Assembly (NCBI GenBank): GCA_011390935.1
Contig: JAABRL010000008.1
Location: 1-64,000, forward strand
Direction: 5' to 3'
DNA from: Gemmatimonas sp.
GTDB lineage: Bacteria; Gemmatimonadota; Gemmatimonadetes; Gemmatimonadales; Gemmatimonadaceae
DNA: 64,000 nucleotides
Below are positions 48,723 to 56,675 of this stretch, in pieces. Made by a program: the position numbers and the translations under genes. The notes below the pieces were generated by a model, which had not been told where the DNA came from, made no database searches, and worked only from the letters and a program-made list of their open reading frames with translations. Position 1 is the stretch's first letter. Each line of letters starts with the position of its first letter.

Positions 48723-49819
48723 CAGGGGAGGCGAAGGACGTGTGTGGCAATGGCATCGGCAATGTGCGCGGCGGCATCGGGGCGGCCGCGTCGACGCGCG
48801 GCCTCCGAGAGTGCCGTGCGCGCGGCGGGATGCTGCAGCAACTCGGAGAATGTGGCGTGCAGCGCGGCCCCGTCGAGCGAAGACTGCGGAAGATGAATCG
48901 CAGCACCGGCTGCCGCGAGCGTGCGCGCGTTGTGCGCCTGATGATCCTGGGCGGCCGTCGGCAAAGGCACGAGCACGGTCGGAATGCCCCAGGCACACAG
49001 CTCGGCGATGGTCATCGCACCGGCCCGCGTCAGGGCGACATCGGCAACGGCGTACGCGTCCGCGATCGGCGAGAGATACGCCTCCACGCGCACACGCTCG
49101 GAGGCGAGCGCCGCATGCTGCGCGTAGTGCGCGCGCCCCGTGGCCCAGATCAAGGTCATGCCATCGGGAATGCCGTGCGCGCACCACTCCGCCACGGCCG
49201 CGTTGAGCGCCGCCGATCCCTGACTGCCGCCGACGACGAGCACCGTGAACGTCTCGGCCGGCAGTTGCCAGCGCGTTCGCGCCGCGGCACGCGCTGTTGC
49301 GGTCACGGCAGGTGCGACGATCGGATTGCCGAACGCCGCGACCTGCGTCTCGCGCCCGGGCGCCAGTCGCGACTCGGCTTCGGGAAACCCGAGCGAGAGC
49401 AACCGAGCGCGCGGCGCGAAGAGACGCGTCACCTTGCCCGGAAAGCTGTCGCACTCGTGCAGCACGAGTGGTATGCGATGCAGTCGTCCCCAGGCCAGCG
49501 CCGCTGCCGCGGCGTAGCCGCCCGTGCCGATGACCGCGGCCGGCGCAGCATCACGTGCGAGCGTCCCGATGGTGCCGAATGCGGACAGCGCACCGCGCAC
49601 CGTGTGCCAGTTGCGCCACGGCGCCGAGCGGTAGAGCGGATGCAAGTCGAGCAGCGTGTGGGGAAACTCCGTGGTCGGCAACACGTCGCGTTCGATGCCG
49701 CGCCGAGCCCCGATGAAGTGCGGCGTGACGGAGGGGGCCCGCTGCACCAGCGCACGCGCGATCGCGAGCCCCGGGTACAGGTGGCCGCCGGTGCCGCCGC
49801 CAGAGAAGAATACGCGCAC
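48722..49819 (-). CDS. murG: UDP-N-acetylglucosamine--LPS-type lipid I transferase MurG
   Basis: The 365-residue glycosyltransferase adds GlcNAc to lipid I on the inner face of the membrane, giving lipid II. The family start is RVFFSGGGTGGHLYPGLAIA; the C-terminal UDP-GlcNAc site carries VLVVGGSQGSAALN, and RAGAMTIAELCAWGIPTVLV then PLPTAAQDHQAHNA bind the uracil and diphosphate. The GTG at 49819 gives the typical MRVFFSGGGTGGH opening and lies four bases after the ftsW stop. A GTG at 49858 in the same frame overlaps ftsW by 35 bases and would add 13 residues; it is less likely. The gene is followed by murC with a one-base overlap. Confidence 0.93.
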   Translation of the reverse strand: MRVFFSGGGTGGHLYPGLAIARALVQRAPSVTPHFIGARRGIERDVLPTTEFPHTLLDLHPLYRSAPWRNWHTVRGALSAFGTIGTLARDAAPAAVIGTGGYAAAAALAWGRLHRIPLVLHECDSFPGKVTRLFAPRARLLSLGFPEAESRLAPGRETQVAAFGNPIVAPAVTATARAAARTRWQLPAETFTVLVVGGSQGSAALNAAVAEWCAHGIPDGMTLIWATGRAHYAQHAALASERVRVEAYLSPIADAYAVADVALTRAGAMTIAELCAWGIPTVLVPLPTAAQDHQAHNARTLAAAGAAIHLPQSSLDGAALHATFSELLQHPAARTALSEAARRRGRPDAAAHIADAIATHVLRLP

Positions 49820-49823
49820 GCGA

Positions 49824-51092
49824 TCAGCCTGCGCTGCCAGCGAACGGATCGGTGGCACTCACCCCATACTTTCGTTCGCGCACACTGCCGATGTTCACGA
49901 GGATGCCCGTCATGAGCATCGTGAGCACCAGATTCGAACGCCCGTACGAGATGAACGGCAGCGTCAGTCCGGTGTTGGGCAGTAGTCCAATGGTGACGCC
50001 CACGTGCACGAACGCCGTGAGCACGGTCACGTACGTGAGGCCAATGGCCACGAGCGATTGAAACGGTGTTCGTGCGGCACGGGCGATGCGGAACCCGAGC
50101 CACGCATACGCCGCAAACGCCAGGATGAGTGCGCTGATCCCCACGAACCCAAACTCTTCACCCACGACACTGGCGATGAAGTCATTGTAGGCCAGCGGGA
50201 CCCAGCCGCGCTGCTGATTGCCTTCGGCATAGCCCACGCCCACCAGCTGCCCACTGCCGATCGCAATGAGCGACTGGCGCTGCTGACTGCCGACGTCGAC
50301 GGTGGCGTTGTTCGCGGCCTCGCCGTCCACGAACCAGCTCTCGACGCGCGCCCTGAGGTACGGCGTATCGGCCACCTTCTGCGCCAACAACGGGACCGCC
50401 AGCATGCCCAGAAAGATGAAGTGCGCGGTGCGCGCGCCTCCGGCAAAGAGCAGGATCGCCATGAGCAGGCAGAAGGTCATCGCCATGGACAGATCCGGCT
50501 GCAGCATCGCGATCAGCGACAGCAGACCGATCACCACGAGGAACGGTCCGAGCCCCTTGCCCAGTCGCCGTAGCGCGGGGCCTTTCTTCACGAGCAGCAT
50601 CGGGGTCCACAGAATCACGGCAAGCTTGGCGAACTCGGCGGGTTGAATGGAACCGCCAAACAGGAACCGCCGTGATCCACCAATGACGGGTGCAATGAAG
50701 CTTGGCATGAACGGCAGCACGGTCACGAGCATGAGGATCAGACTGCCCCCCATGAGGGGCCATGCCCAGCGCCGCCATCGCTCGGCATCGATCTTCGCCG
50801 CGAATGCAAACGCCACCAACCCGACGAGGGCGCCCTGGACCTGCCGCAGCACGAAGTGATGCGCCGCGAGTCCCGAGTTCATCGCCGAGATGGCACTCGC
50901 GCTGTACAACACCGCCAGTCCCATCATCAGCAAGCCGAAACACACGGCCACCAGCGCCCGTGCTTCGGCGGTCATGCGCCACCGCTCGCGCGCACCGCGC
51001 ACACCTGGTGCACGTGCGCTGGCATCGGCGGCCTGCCCACGGTCCGGCTCCTGAGCCGGGGTTCCGTAGCCGCCCAGCAGTCCGGCCGTCAC
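49824..51092 (-). CDS. ftsW: Lipid II polymerase FtsW
   Basis: The 422-residue SEDS membrane protein polymerises lipid II into glycan strands at the septum together with FtsI. About ten membrane helices start at ALVAVCFGLLMMGLAVLYSA, with family blocks GGSRRFLFGGSIQPAEFAKL, MLQPDLSMAMTFCLLMAILL, GSGQLVGVGYAEGNQQRGWV and NTGLTLPFISYGRSNLVLTM. The aspartate in QPDLS corresponds to the essential SEDS residue. It begins with GTG overlapping the murD stop by four bases and has a 38-residue cytoplasmic N-terminal tail. RodA is the close alternative, but position next to murG and murD fits FtsW. Confidence 0.92.
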   Translation of the reverse strand: MTAGLLGGYGTPAQEPDRGQAADASARAPGVRGARERWRMTAEARALVAVCFGLLMMGLAVLYSASAISAMNSGLAAHHFVLRQVQGALVGLVAFAFAAKIDAERWRRWAWPLMGGSLILMLVTVLPFMPSFIAPVIGGSRRFLFGGSIQPAEFAKLAVILWTPMLLVKKGPALRRLGKGLGPFLVVIGLLSLIAMLQPDLSMAMTFCLLMAILLFAGGARTAHFIFLGMLAVPLLAQKVADTPYLRARVESWFVDGEAANNATVDVGSQQRQSLIAIGSGQLVGVGYAEGNQQRGWVPLAYNDFIASVVGEEFGFVGISALILAFAAYAWLGFRIARAARTPFQSLVAIGLTYVTVLTAFVHVGVTIGLLPNTGLTLPFISYGRSNLVLTMLMTGILVNIGSVRERKYGVSATDPFAGSAG

Positions 51093-52561
51093 GTGTCGCC
51101 CCGCGCGAGTCGCGCGAATCGCTCGCCGCGCTCTACGTAGTTGGCGAACATGTCGAAGCTCGAACAGGCCGGTGACAGCAGCACCGCATCGCCCGGCTGT
51201 GCCAATGCCGTTGCGCGCGCCACCACGTGTTCGAATGACGCGTCACGCATCCACTCCACCGGGACCGCCCCCGCAAGCACCGATGCCAGCTGCGACGCGG
51301 CGAGTTCACCGGCTTCGCCATAACACAGCACGGCCCGCCCACAGCGCCGCAACGGCTCCGCGAGCGCCGTATACGGCTCACCCTTGTGCCGACCGCCCAA
51401 CAGCAGCACCGTGGGCTGCGTCATCCCCTGCAGCGCCACGAGCGCGGAGTCGACATTGGTGGCCTTGGAATCGTTGACATACGACACGCCATCACGCACC
51501 GCCACCGTTTCCAGTCGATGCGGCAAGGCGTGAAAGCCTCGAATCGCCTCGGCCATGCGGGCACGCGCCTCAGCCGTCTGGTGCGCGGCACTGGCGATGG
51601 ACACCGCCTGTACCGCCGCGAGCACGTTCGCAATGCTGTGATCGCCGAGCAACGGGACCTCCGCCCGCGACATGAGCGGCTCGCCACTCAGCATGAGCTG
51701 CTGCGAGGCGTGGTCGAACCACGCCTCCACGGCGTTCGACTGCACGGAGAATCGCGACACGGCGCCGGCCAGATCACGCGTCATCGCCGCGATCTCCTCG
51801 GAGTCGGCACTCACCACCCACCGCGACGCCTGGTCGTCGTTGGCGAACAGGCGCGCCTTGTCGGCGTAGTAGGCCTCGACCGACGGATAGCGATCGAGAT
51901 GGTCGGCGCTGAGCGTGGTGAGCACGCCCACATCGGGACGCACGCCGGGGGTGTCATGCAGCTGAAACGACGAGAGCTCGATCGCGGCCCACGTGGGCTG
52001 CGGCGTGCGCATCACCAGTTCGCACACCGGTACGCCGATGTTTCCCGCGTCAACGGCATTGTGTCCGAGTGCACGCAGCAGCACACCGATGAGCGCTGTC
52101 GTGGTCGTCTTGCCGTTGGTGCCGGTGACCATGATGGTGCGCAGGGCGGGCATGAGCCGCAGCGCCACCTCGACTTCGCTCACCACGGGTACGCCTGCCG
52201 CGCGGGCGGCCGCGATCGGTGGGGCTTCGGGCGGCATGCCGGGGCTCACCACCACGAATGTGGCACGCGCGATGCGCGCGAGATCGTGCATGCCGAGCTC
52301 GACCGTGATGCCGAGCGCACGCAGCGCCGCCGCCTGCGTCTGGAGCACGTCTCCGGCCTGCTGCTCCGAGGCGTACACCGCGAACCCGATGTGCCGCAGC
52401 AAACGCGCGGCGGCGCGACCGCTGACACCGAGTCCGAGGACCGCGACCTCACCGCCGCGAAGCGCCAGCGCGCGCGCCACGGCGGCCGCGGTCTCGCGCG
52501 CCGCGGCCGGGTCCCACCGATACAGCGCCGGGTTCGGCGTCACGGAAGTCGGTGCACCCAC
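51089..52561 (-). CDS. murD: UDP-N-acetylmuramoylalanine--D-glutamate ligase
   Basis: The 490-residue ligase adds D-glutamate. The N-terminal domain opens with VAVLGLGVSGRAAARLL, the ATP loop is TGTNGKTTTTALIGV, and the central domain has AIELSSFQLH and SADHLDRY. The C-terminal domain has NDSKATNVDSALVAL, LLLGGRHKGEP and VLLSPACSSFDMFANYVERG, all diagnostic of MurD. No ATG precedes the first domain. The GTG at 52561, two bases after the mraY stop, is taken; a GTG at 52543 is the alternative. Neither has a clear ribosome site, so translation probably continues from mraY. The very long frame upstream lies inside mraY. Confidence 0.93.
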   Translation of the reverse strand: MGAPTSVTPNPALYRWDPAAARETAAAVARALALRGGEVAVLGLGVSGRAAARLLRHIGFAVYASEQQAGDVLQTQAAALRALGITVELGMHDLARIARATFVVVSPGMPPEAPPIAAARAAGVPVVSEVEVALRLMPALRTIMVTGTNGKTTTTALIGVLLRALGHNAVDAGNIGVPVCELVMRTPQPTWAAIELSSFQLHDTPGVRPDVGVLTTLSADHLDRYPSVEAYYADKARLFANDDQASRWVVSADSEEIAAMTRDLAGAVSRFSVQSNAVEAWFDHASQQLMLSGEPLMSRAEVPLLGDHSIANVLAAVQAVSIASAAHQTAEARARMAEAIRGFHALPHRLETVAVRDGVSYVNDSKATNVDSALVALQGMTQPTVLLLGGRHKGEPYTALAEPLRRCGRAVLCYGEAGELAASQLASVLAGAVPVEWMRDASFEHVVARATALAQPGDAVLLSPACSSFDMFANYVERGERFARLARGDT

Positions 52562-52563
52562 GA

Positions 52564-53706
52564 TCAGCGCAGCTTGAGGGTGCTCAACGCCAGAATGGCG
52601 CAGAGAACGCCCACGATCCAGAAGCGCACCACGACCTGCGTTTCCGGCCAGCCGAGCATCTCGAAATGGTGATGCAACGGCGCACGCAGAAAGACGCGAT
52701 TGGCCTTCGCGTGCTCGATCCCGTAGCGCTTGCGACGATACTTGAACACCGAGCGTTGCAGGATCACCGACACCGTCTCGGCCACGAACACCGCGCCAAC
52801 GATCGGGAGCAGAAACTCCGACTTGAGCAGAATCGCGATGGCCCCGAGCGCGCCGCCGAGCGCGAGCGATCCGGTGTCGCCCATGAACACCTGGGCCGGG
52901 TGCGCGTTGTACCACAGAAAGCCGATGCAGGCCCCCATCAGGGCGGCGCAGTACACGGTGAGTTCTCCCGCCCCGCGCAGGTAGAACAGCTGCAGGTATT
53001 CGCTCGTATCCACGCGACCGTGCACGTAGGCGAAGAGACCGAAGGTGAGCATGGCAATCGCCACGAGCCCGGTCGCAAGACCGTCGAGGCCATCGGTGAA
53101 GTTCACGGCGTTGCTGGTGCCGGTCACGATGAAGGTGACGAACGGCACGTACATCCACGCGGCCCACGAGGCGATGGGTACGATGAGCAGGTACTTGAAA
53201 AACGGCACCGTGCTCGAGGCACCCGGCAGGCCGGACAACGGACTCAACCAGATGTACAGGCCAAGCGCGAGACCGCATGTCACCTGGCCGGCGAGCTTGT
53301 ACCGCTCCACGAGTCCCTCGTTCTTCTTTCCCTCGCGCTTCTGTTTGAGCTTCAGGTAGTCGTCAAGGAAACCGATCGCGCCCATCCACACGGTGACGGC
53401 CATGGCGAGCAGCACGTAGCGATTGTCCAGCCGTGCGAACAGCAACGCGGGGAGAATTGCCGCTGCGAGCACGATGAGCCCGCCCATGGTCGGGGTGGCG
53501 CCCTTCTCCTTGTGCGTATCGGGCGTGCCTTCGCGCACCACCTGATGCACGGCCATGCGCCGCAACTTGCCCAGAATGATCGGGCCCAACAGAAAGGTGA
53601 CCAGCAGCGACGTCACGAACGCGGCCGCCGACCGGAACGTGATGTAGTTCAGAAGATTGAAGAGCTGAAACTGGCTCGCCAACGGTTGCAGCAGGTGATA
53701 GAGCAC
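52564..53706 (-). CDS. mraY: Phospho-N-acetylmuramoyl-pentapeptide transferase
   Basis: The 380-residue integral membrane enzyme moves phospho-MurNAc-pentapeptide onto undecaprenyl phosphate, making lipid I. About ten helices are seen. Catalytic and family motifs are GAIGFLDDYLKLKQK (aspartate pair), NFTDGLDGLATG (the NxxDGxDGL loop), FMGDTGSLALGGALG and the HHH segment RAPLHHHFEMLGW. The start is GTG at 53706, directly after the murF stop with no spacer, so translation is coupled. Order murF-mraY-murD is the usual one. Confidence 0.94.
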   Translation of the reverse strand: MLYHLLQPLASQFQLFNLLNYITFRSAAAFVTSLLVTFLLGPIILGKLRRMAVHQVVREGTPDTHKEKGATPTMGGLIVLAAAILPALLFARLDNRYVLLAMAVTVWMGAIGFLDDYLKLKQKREGKKNEGLVERYKLAGQVTCGLALGLYIWLSPLSGLPGASSTVPFFKYLLIVPIASWAAWMYVPFVTFIVTGTSNAVNFTDGLDGLATGLVAIAMLTFGLFAYVHGRVDTSEYLQLFYLRGAGELTVYCAALMGACIGFLWYNAHPAQVFMGDTGSLALGGALGAIAILLKSEFLLPIVGAVFVAETVSVILQRSVFKYRRKRYGIEHAKANRVFLRAPLHHHFEMLGWPETQVVVRFWIVGVLCAILALSTLKLR

Positions 53707-55131
53707 TCAGGACGTCGCCCAGGTGGTGAGAGAAGGGAGCAGTCGTTCGAGACGCACGCCGCGAGACCCCTTGAGCAGCAGCACCGCATCGCGCGACAGC
53801 CGCGGCGCGAGCACCGGCCACGCGGCGTCGGCATCACTGGCGGCAACCACCTGCGTTGCGTCAGGCGCCACGCGCGCGAACGCGTCCACGAAGTCGCCCA
53901 CGGCGACGATCAGATCGAGGTTGCTTGCCATGGCGTCCTGCGCAATGGCGTCGTGCAGCGCGGCCGACTGCGCCCCGAGCTCGCGCATGGTGCCCAGCAC
54001 CGCTACGCGCGGGCGCCCGTCGCCGACGGCCCGCAAGAGCGCCAGCGCCGCCCGCATGGACGGCGGGTTCGCGTTGTACGCGTCGTTGATCACGGTGAGC
54101 GCACCGAGCTGTGCAAACTCGCCCCGCATGTGCGGTACGGGCATCTGCGCCATCGCGTCGAGCGCATCGCGCAATCGTACGCCCAGCGCGCGCGCCACGG
54201 CCAACGCCAGCATGGCATTGCGTCCCTGGTGTTCACCCCGCAGCGGTAGCGTGACCGTGTGATCATCGAGCGTGAGGCGCACGCAACCGTCCGCATCGAG
54301 CATCCAACGCTGTGGCTGCACGTCGCCACTCGCGAGTCCTGCGCTCATCACCACCGCGCCCTTGGCACGCGCCGCCTCGTGCAGCGCGGTGTCGTGCGCC
54401 GGCAACACGGTCAGCAGCGCCTGGTTGAACAGGTCCGACTCTTCGCGCAACACGCCTGCGAGATCCCCGAGACCTTCCAGATGCTCCTCGCCGAGCGACG
54501 TGACGACCGCGACATCGGCTTCGCAGATCGCACGCAGCGCCGCAATCTCACCCGGAGCGTTCGTCCCCACCTCCACCACCGCCACCTGCGCGTGCGGCGG
54601 TATGGCCAGCAAGGTGAGCGGAACGCCCACGAGGTTGTTTTCATTCGCCGCCGTCGCGTGCACGGTGAGCCGTGCGCCGATCGCGGCGCGCAGCAGCTCC
54701 TTCGTGGACGTCTTGCCGTTGGAGCCGCCCACGGCCACCACGGTGCCGCCCCACGCGCGACGCCAACCACGCGCCAGGGCGCCCAGCGCCTCGCGCGTGT
54801 CGCTGACCACGAGCACGGGAATGCCGAGCCCCACGGCGCGTTCGGCATCGTCCACCACGACGGCCGCGGCACCGGCATCGCGTGCGGCGACGAGCAGATC
54901 GTGCGCGTCGAAGCGTTCGCCGCGCAATGCCACGAACAACGCGCCCTGCGTGAGCCGACGCGAGTCGGTGCTCACGCCGGAGAGCGCCCGATCGTCGAGC
55001 CGCGGACCGGAGCGCAGCAGCGCGCCAAGCGAGGTCGCCGCACGACGCAGTGTCCACCAGGCGTGCGGCACCTCCGGCCGCACGATCGGCGTACCCTCCA
55101 CCAGAATCCCCGGTCGAACCACCGCGCTCAT
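53707..55131 (-). CDS. murF: UDP-N-acetylmuramoyl-tripeptide--D-alanyl-D-alanine ligase
   Basis: The 474-residue ligase adds D-Ala-D-Ala to complete the pentapeptide precursor. The Mur ligase motifs are STDSRRLTQGALFVALRGER (N-terminal domain), VGGSNGKTSTKELLR (ATP loop), NENNLVGVPLTLLAI and VEVGTNAPGEIAAL (MurF-type centre), HQGRNAMLALAVARALG and INDAYNANPPSMRAAL (C-terminal domain). The DAYNANP block distinguishes MurF from the other ligases. A leader of about 25 residues precedes the first domain. The ATG at 55131 overlaps the murE stop (ATGA). The D-Ala-D-Ala ligase (ddl) that would supply its substrate is not in the window, although alanine racemase is encoded at 24840. Confidence 0.94.
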   Translation of the reverse strand: MSAVVRPGILVEGTPIVRPEVPHAWWTLRRAATSLGALLRSGPRLDDRALSGVSTDSRRLTQGALFVALRGERFDAHDLLVAARDAGAAAVVVDDAERAVGLGIPVLVVSDTREALGALARGWRRAWGGTVVAVGGSNGKTSTKELLRAAIGARLTVHATAANENNLVGVPLTLLAIPPHAQVAVVEVGTNAPGEIAALRAICEADVAVVTSLGEEHLEGLGDLAGVLREESDLFNQALLTVLPAHDTALHEAARAKGAVVMSAGLASGDVQPQRWMLDADGCVRLTLDDHTVTLPLRGEHQGRNAMLALAVARALGVRLRDALDAMAQMPVPHMRGEFAQLGALTVINDAYNANPPSMRAALALLRAVGDGRPRVAVLGTMRELGAQSAALHDAIAQDAMASNLDLIVAVGDFVDAFARVAPDATQVVAASDADAAWPVLAPRLSRDAVLLLKGSRGVRLERLLPSLTTWATS

Positions 55132-56675
55132 GCGCGAGGCTCCGGACCAGCGATCAGCTCGGACACGATCTGCGCCTCGTCGAATGGCAGGCGCTCGGTA
55201 CCGCGCACCTGATAGGTCTCATGGCCCTTGCCGGCCAACAGCACGACGTCGTGCGCGTTGGCCCATTGCAGTGCGTACGCGATCGCAGCGCGTCGATCTT
55301 CGATGCGGGCGAGCGGCGCGCGGTTCATGCCGGCCTGAATGTCATCGAGAATGCGCTCCGGATTTTCGGTGCGTGGGTTGTCACTCGTGAGCACGACGGT
55401 ATCCGCCAGCCGCTCGGCAATGGCGCCCATCTCCGGACGCTTGCCGGCATCGCGATCGCCACCGCATCCGAACACCACACAGACTCGTGTGGGCGTGCCG
55501 TCGGGTCGACAGGCGAACGGGCGCACGGCGCACAGCGCGCGATCGAGCGCGTCCGGCGTGTGCGCGTAGTCGCGCAGCACCGTCGGACCGGCGCACAGAC
55601 GCTCGAGACGGCCCGGCACCTGCGGCATGACCGGCAACGCGGCCGCCAGCTGCTCCAGCGGCGCCCCCAACGCCCATGCCGCCGCGGCAGCACCGGTCGC
55701 GTTCGTCACATTGAAGTCGCCCAGCAGCGGCAGCGTGGCCGTGGCGTTGGCGCCACTCGGCGTGCCATCGCGCGCGACGAGCATGAAGCGACTGCCCGCA
55801 GCGTCGAACTCCACCGACTCGGCGCGCAACGTCACATCGGCCGGAGCGTCGGCATCACCGGGGATTGCCGCATGAAAGGTGAGCAGCCGCGGTGCGGTGG
55901 GCAGGTCACGCCATGCGGGTTCGGCCGCGTTCACCACGGCAACGCCGTACGGCTTGAGCAGGCCGATGAGCTTGGCCTTGGCGTCGAAGTACGCGGCCAT
56001 CGAGGCGTGATAGTCGAGATGATCACGCGAGAAGCTGGTGTACACCACGACGTCGAACGCGATGCCGTCGACGCGCGCCTGATCGAGCGCGTGCGACGAC
56101 ACTTCGAGCGCCACGAGCCGCACGCCGGCGTCCACCAGCGCCCGCAAGAGGCGCTGCGTCTCCACGGGGCCTGGCGTGGTGAGCCCCTGTCCCCCGTCCA
56201 TGGGGACCCCATCACGTCCGAGTAGCACGCCGAGCGTGCCAACCGACGCACTCGGCGTCCCGAGCTGTTCCATAACGGCCCGAATGAGGTGCACCGTGGT
56301 GGTCTTGCCGTTGGTGCCCGTGACGCCCACAAGGCGCAGACTCTCGGCAGGACGGTCATAGAACACCGTTGCCGCGAGTGCCGCCGCCCGTCGGCCGTCG
56401 AGCACCCGCACGACTGGAACGTCCGACTGGACGTGGTCTTCGGCCAGGATCAGCGTGGCGCCACGCGCGATCGCGTCGCGCACGAAGTCATGACCATCCG
56501 TGCTGGTGCCACGCACCGCCACAAAGGCGGCGCCGGGGGTCACGGCCCGGCTGTCGTCGGCGATGCCGAACAGCCGCTCCGGTGGTCGCGGAACACGCGC
56601 CGGCTCCACCGCCAGCAGGTTGGCGCTGCGTAGCGCCTCGAGCAACGTGTCGAAGCGGAGCGCGCGCTCCGTCAT
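55128..56675 (-). CDS. murE: UDP-N-acetylmuramoyl-tripeptide synthetase (meso-DAP adding)
   Basis: The 515-residue ligase adds the third amino acid of the stem peptide. Motifs are ADDSRAVTPGAAFVAVRGT, VTGTNGKTTTVHLIRAVME (ATP loop), LEVSSHALDQARVDGIAFDV and NVTNATGAAAAAWALG, then DYAHTPDALDRAL. The specificity loop reads SDNPRTENP: the DNPR form is used by meso-diaminopimelate enzymes, whereas lysine enzymes usually have D(D/N)PA or similar. So meso-DAP peptidoglycan is predicted, as in most Gram-negative bacteria. The ATG at 56675 overlaps the ftsI stop (ATGA). The final residues read DEAQIVSELIAGPEPRA. Confidence 0.94.
   Translation of the reverse strand: MTERALRFDTLLEALRSANLLAVEPARVPRPPERLFGIADDSRAVTPGAAFVAVRGTSTDGHDFVRDAIARGATLILAEDHVQSDVPVVRVLDGRRAAALAATVFYDRPAESLRLVGVTGTNGKTTTVHLIRAVMEQLGTPSASVGTLGVLLGRDGVPMDGGQGLTTPGPVETQRLLRALVDAGVRLVALEVSSHALDQARVDGIAFDVVVYTSFSRDHLDYHASMAAYFDAKAKLIGLLKPYGVAVVNAAEPAWRDLPTAPRLLTFHAAIPGDADAPADVTLRAESVEFDAAGSRFMLVARDGTPSGANATATLPLLGDFNVTNATGAAAAAWALGAPLEQLAAALPVMPQVPGRLERLCAGPTVLRDYAHTPDALDRALCAVRPFACRPDGTPTRVCVVFGCGGDRDAGKRPEMGAIAERLADTVVLTSDNPRTENPERILDDIQAGMNRAPLARIEDRRAAIAYALQWANAHDVVLLAGKGHETYQVRGTERLPFDEAQIVSELIAGPEPRA

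Noticed and set aside
48723-49454. Apparent N-terminal extension of MurC, and a similar one for MurD (52562-53278)
   Set aside because: Both extensions lie inside the upstream genes (murG, mraY) in another frame and are low-complexity.
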